This document shows, piece by piece, positions 3,858 through 6,805 of a stretch of DNA of 6,805 nucleotides. The stretch lies in NCBI GenBank assembly GCA_020722485.1, contig DYKS01000031.1, positions 1 to 6,805 of the forward strand, written 5' to 3'. The notes below the pieces were generated by a model. It made no database searches and had not been told where the DNA came from. It saw only the letters and a list, made by a program, of their open reading frames with translations. This DNA is from Candidatus Elulimicrobium sp. (GTDB taxonomy: Bacteria > Patescibacteriota > Minisyncoccia > Moranbacterales > UBA9337). Made by a program: the position numbers and the translations under genes. The stretch's first letter is position 1. Every line of letters starts with the position of its first letter.

Positions 3858-6668
3858 TCAAATATACTTAGCGGTGGGAGTTTTTCCTTTTTTTAAATTT
3901 TCTGGTGTTCCTTCAAAAATAATGCGACCGCCATTTACTCCCCCTTCATCGCCCATTTCAATCACCCAATCAGCGCCTGCGATCACATCCGGATTATGTT
4001 CAATCACTAAGACAGAATTACCTTTATCCACCAAAGCCGCCAACACTTTCAACAGCCGGCGCGTATCTTCAAAATGCAGTCCAATAGTTGGTTCATCTAA
4101 AATATACAAAGTATTACCGGTTGTTTTGCGCGCCAATTCGGTTGCCAACTTAATTCTTTGCGCTTCCCCGCCAGAAAGATTGACAGCGCTTTGTCCTAAT
4201 TTTAAATAACCAAGCCCCACTTTTTCCATCATTTTCAGTTTTTCATAAATAAGCGGATGATTTTTAAAAAATCCGGCAGCGTAACTTACACTCATATCTA
4301 AAACAGCGGCGATATCAGCGCCCTGATATTCTATTTCCAAAGTTTTGCGATTATAACGACTACCGCCACAAACTTCACAAGGAATATACATCTCCGGCAA
4401 AAGCTGCATTTCCACTTTTTTCACTCCCGCGCCTTGACATACCTCACACCGACCACCTTTGACGTTAAAGCTGAAACGAGACGGATTATAACCGCGCCGA
4501 CGCGCTTGGTCTGTTTGAGAAAATAATTCCCGAATATGAAAAAAAACTCCGGTATAAGTGGCGACATTGGAACGAGGTGTCCGGCCAATCGGATCTTGAG
4601 TAATATTAATAACCTTATCCAACCACTCTAATCCGGAAATGGATTTATGTTTGCCTGGCTGTTCTTTGGACCGATAAAAATGGCGGGAAAGCGCTTTGGC
4701 TAGAATATCATTGAATAAAGTGGATTTACCGCTTCCGGAAACTCCGCAAACCACCACTAATTTTTTCAATGGAATTTTCACGTCAATATTTTTCAGATTA
4801 TTTTCCGTCGCGCCAATAATTTCTAAAAAATAATTTTTTGAAAGTTTTCTTTTGGATTTTTCATAAACTTTTTTCTTCCCCGTTAAATATTTGGCGGTAT
4901 CGGTATGAAAACGTTCTAATTTTTTCGGCGTACCCTGAAAAATAACACGACCACCATCTTCTCCCGCTCCCGGTCCCATATCTATAACCCAGTCCGCCGA
5001 ACGAATAAAATCGCGATCATGTTCCACTACAATCAAAGAATTGCCAGCGTCTCGCAAAGAACGAATATTTTTTATCAATTTCTCCGTATCATAAGGATGT
5101 AATCCAATAGACGGTTCATCTAAGACATAAATTATCCCCATCAGATGAGATTTTATTTGCACTGCCAATCGCACTCGTTGAGCTTCACCGCCAGAAAGAG
5201 TTTCCGATCCGCGAGAAAGAGAAAGATATCCCAAACCAACTTCTTCCAACGCCAACAATCTTTCTTTAATTTCTTTAACAATCTCCCGAGCAATTTTTTT
5301 CTTCTCTTCATCCAATTCGTCACTAAGAAAATTTTCCAAATGCCGGCGAAGCGCGGACACTTCCATCGCGCAAAAATCATCAATGGAACGGCCTCCTATC
5401 AAAACATTTAGATATTCTTTTTTCAATCTTTTTCCTCCACAGCTCGGACAAACACGAGAAATCATATATTTTTCAGTTTCCGTCCGAAAATAATTGGATT
5501 TGGTTTGAGCATATTTTTTGAGCAAAGAAGGGATAATTCCCGGATATTTTTTTTCGGAATTTTTTTCATTCCCGCTTTCTATTTCCTCCCCATAAAGAAG
5601 ACAATTCAAAATATGAGCGGTCAATTTTCCCACTGGAACTTTTAAGGAAAAATTTTTTCTCTTAGCCAAATTTTTTAATTGATTCAAATCTTCTTTAGAC
5701 ATTCTCCCTCCGACATTTCCCCAAAACCTAACCGCGCCTTCTTCCAGTGATAATTTTTTGTTCGGAATCAATAAATCAGGATCAATATCCATAATTTTTC
5801 CCAATCCTTGACAAGTTTCACAAGCTCCTTCCGGATTATTAAAAGAAAAGTGACGAGGATTAATTTCTTTTAAAGTTATTCCGCAATCGGAACACACGAA
5901 ATTTTCATCATAGCGAAGTTCTTTTTTCTCGTTCAAAATAATCATTAACGAACCTTTGCCCATTTTAAAAGCGGTTTTCAAAGAGTCTTCAATTCTTTCT
6001 TTATCCACTTGACGAGGATCCCAAATAAAACGATCTACTACCACGCCTACCGGCGTCGTAATTTTTTCTTCTTTAGTGATGAGTAATTCGGCTTCCGTTA
6101 TTGTAATTATCTTTCCCCCGTAGCGAACGCGAGTATAACCCAAATGTCCTATTTTTTTCAAAATCTCGGAAAAATTTTCTCCAGACGTTCCTAATTCAAA
6201 CAAAATAGCCACCGCTGTTTTAGCCGACCAAGATTTGATTTCCTCAAAAATTTCCAAAATAGACTTTTTTTTCAATGGCCGTCCGCAAATCGGACAGTGC
6301 GGAATCCCAATTTGAGTGAATAAAATCCGCAAGTAATCATAGGCTTCCGTCAATGTGCCAACAGTAGAACGAGAATTGCGCGTCACACTTTTTTGGTCAA
6401 TAGAAATAAGCGGACTTAGATTTTCAATCTTATCAACATCTGGACGAGCGGCAATATCCAAAAAATTATACAAATAGGAAGAAAGGCTTTCCATATACCG
6501 CCTATTTCCTTCCGCGTAAATAACATCAAAAACCAAAGAAGATTTACCACTGCCGGAAAGTCCGGTAACAACCACTAATTGATCGCGCGGAATTTCCAAA
6601 CTGATATTTTTAAGATTATTAACGCGCGCGCCTTTAATAATAATGTTTTTGCGTGGTATTTTTTTCAC
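3858..6668 (-). CDS. uvrA: UvrABC system protein A (excision-repair ATPase)
   Basis: UvrA is the damage sensor of nucleotide excision repair: a dimeric ABC-type ATPase that loads UvrB on damaged DNA. All core elements are present (numbering from the GTG at 6668; 936 residues, versus 940 in E. coli). First ATPase: Walker A GLSGSGKSS 36-44, signature LSGGEAQR 491-498, Walker B YVLDEPS 514-520, switch His550. Second: Walker A GVSGSGKST 642-650, signature 831-838, Walker B LYILDEP 854-860, His891. Cysteine pairs sit at 125/128, 259/262 with 283/286 (insertion region), 407/410, and 741/744 with 764/767, the latter the DNA-binding zinc module of the C-terminal half. Residues 130-260 correspond to the UvrB-binding region. 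The frame extends upstream to a TTG at 6698, adding MVLLFNFLKF, which is hydrophobic and unlike UvrA N-termini; GTG gives the natural MKKIPRKNIIIKGARVNNL. No Shine-Dalgarno precedes either start. It is monocistronic here and no LexA-like palindrome was seen upstream. Confidence 0.97.
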   Translation of the reverse strand: MKKIPRKNIIIKGARVNNLKNISLEIPRDQLVVVTGLSGSGKSSLVFDVIYAEGNRRYMESLSSYLYNFLDIAARPDVDKIENLSPLISIDQKSVTRNSRSTVGTLTEAYDYLRILFTQIGIPHCPICGRPLKKKSILEIFEEIKSWSAKTAVAILFELGTSGENFSEILKKIGHLGYTRVRYGGKIITITEAELLITKEEKITTPVGVVVDRFIWDPRQVDKERIEDSLKTAFKMGKGSLMIILNEKKELRYDENFVCSDCGITLKEINPRHFSFNNPEGACETCQGLGKIMDIDPDLLIPNKKLSLEEGAVRFWGNVGGRMSKEDLNQLKNLAKRKNFSLKVPVGKLTAHILNCLLYGEEIESGNEKNSEKKYPGIIPSLLKKYAQTKSNYFRTETEKYMISRVCPSCGGKRLKKEYLNVLIGGRSIDDFCAMEVSALRRHLENFLSDELDEEKKKIAREIVKEIKERLLALEEVGLGYLSLSRGSETLSGGEAQRVRLAVQIKSHLMGIIYVLDEPSIGLHPYDTEKLIKNIRSLRDAGNSLIVVEHDRDFIRSADWVIDMGPGAGEDGGRVIFQGTPKKLERFHTDTAKYLTGKKKVYEKSKRKLSKNYFLEIIGATENNLKNIDVKIPLKKLVVVCGVSGSGKSTLFNDILAKALSRHFYRSKEQPGKHKSISGLEWLDKVINITQDPIGRTPRSNVATYTGVFFHIRELFSQTDQARRRGYNPSRFSFNVKGGRCEVCQGAGVKKVEMQLLPEMYIPCEVCGGSRYNRKTLEIEYQGADIAAVLDMSVSYAAGFFKNHPLIYEKLKMMEKVGLGYLKLGQSAVNLSGGEAQRIKLATELARKTTGNTLYILDEPTIGLHFEDTRRLLKVLAALVDKGNSVLVIEHNPDVIAGADWVIEMGDEGGVNGGRIIFEGTPENLKKGKTPTAKYI

Positions 6669-6713
6669 AAATTTCAAAAAGTTAAATAGTAAAACCAAAT
6701 TGCTTAATTGTAA

Positions 6714-6742
6714 ATTTTAGCGAAAAATTATTATTTCGTCCA
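6714..6742 (-). promoter_or_regulatory. Candidate uvrA promoter
   Basis: On the minus strand TGGACG (6742-6737; four of six to consensus) and TAAAAT (6719-6714; five of six) are 17 bases apart. The predicted start near 6707 gives a leader of about 40 nt to the GTG at 6668, or about 9 nt to the TTG at 6698. The alternative pair TTGGTA with AATAAT lies a few bases upstream with the same spacing. Both are moderate matches in AT-rich DNA. Confidence 0.4.
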
Positions 6743-6805
6743 GTTGACCGACTACCAAGTTTAATCTTCCATCCGGTTCTTAAAACTATAAATTCAATTA
6801 AGGAA

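Noticed and set aside
3874..4209. Plus-strand frame of 111 codons opposite the uvrA 3' end
   Set aside because: It mirrors conserved ABC-ATPase codons of UvrA; the product is Pro/Ser-rich and lacks any motif.
5145..5411. Open frames in both directions near the first UvrA signature motif
   Set aside because: Shadows of uvrA in other frames; the minus-strand one is an out-of-frame reading of the same conserved DNA.
6735..6800. tRNA-like strings (TGGTAG on the minus strand, GGTTC on the plus strand)
   Set aside because: The two lie on opposite strands and no acceptor or anticodon stems can be formed.
6682..6804. Partial minus-strand CDS upstream of uvrA
   Set aside because: Only about 40 codons, nearly no acidic residues, no recognisable family, and it overlaps a candidate promoter; kept as an observation only.
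1..6805. CRISPR array, insertion sequence, phage or toxin-antitoxin module
   Set aside because: No spaced direct repeats, transposase, integrase or paired small genes of that kind were seen on either strand.

Overview
The window reads as a piece of chromosome from an AT-rich, small-genome bacterium, most likely a member of the Candidate Phyla Radiation (Patescibacteria, Parcubacteria-like). Support for this: low GC with A/T-rich codons, compact and mostly monocistronic genes, a lone RRM-type RNA-binding protein, a CAP-domain protein anchored at both ends, and a winged-helix plus nucleotidyltransferase protein of a type I associate with Parcubacteria. TGA acts as a stop (the CAP gene and uvrA end on it and no gene has an internal TGA), so the recoded-TGA Gracilibacteria/Absconditabacteria are unlikely. 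The placement is an inference; no rRNA or ribosomal protein gene is present.

Layout, left to right. (1) 1-179: a possible 3' end of an upstream gene, then an A-rich leader. (2) 180-713 (+): small protein resembling the host-attachment / bacterial-archaeal eRF1-like (baeRF) fold. (3) 714-969: a very good sigma-70-type promoter followed within about 50 nt by a strong intrinsic terminator, so either a tiny RNA or an attenuator. (4) 970-1749 (+): exported CAP/SCP-domain protein. (5) 1750-1898: four consecutive inverted repeats, the last a two-way terminator. (6) 1899-2192 (-): RRM RNA-binding protein with its own promoter and the only long leader among the promoters found. (7) 2359-3333 (-): winged-helix/nucleotidyltransferase-like protein with an altered GS motif. 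(8) 3440-3799 (+): SpeD-type pyruvoyl decarboxylase proenzyme, divergent from (7). (9) a two-way terminator shared with (10) 3858-6668 (-): full-length UvrA, the DNA-damage recognition ATPase of excision repair.

The genes do not form a pathway. They look like independent single-gene transcription units, most with their own promoter and terminator. No CRISPR array, insertion sequence, phage gene, tRNA or rRNA was found, and no gene-free stretch exceeds 300 bases. None of the six main genes has a clear Shine-Dalgarno sequence and two predicted promoters lie so close to their genes that the mRNAs would be nearly leaderless. The observations most worth a second look are the promoter-terminator unit at 742-830, the orphan SpeD (substrate uncertain), the altered nucleotidyltransferase and the hairpin at the start of the RRM gene. 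No clearly new multi-gene system is visible.
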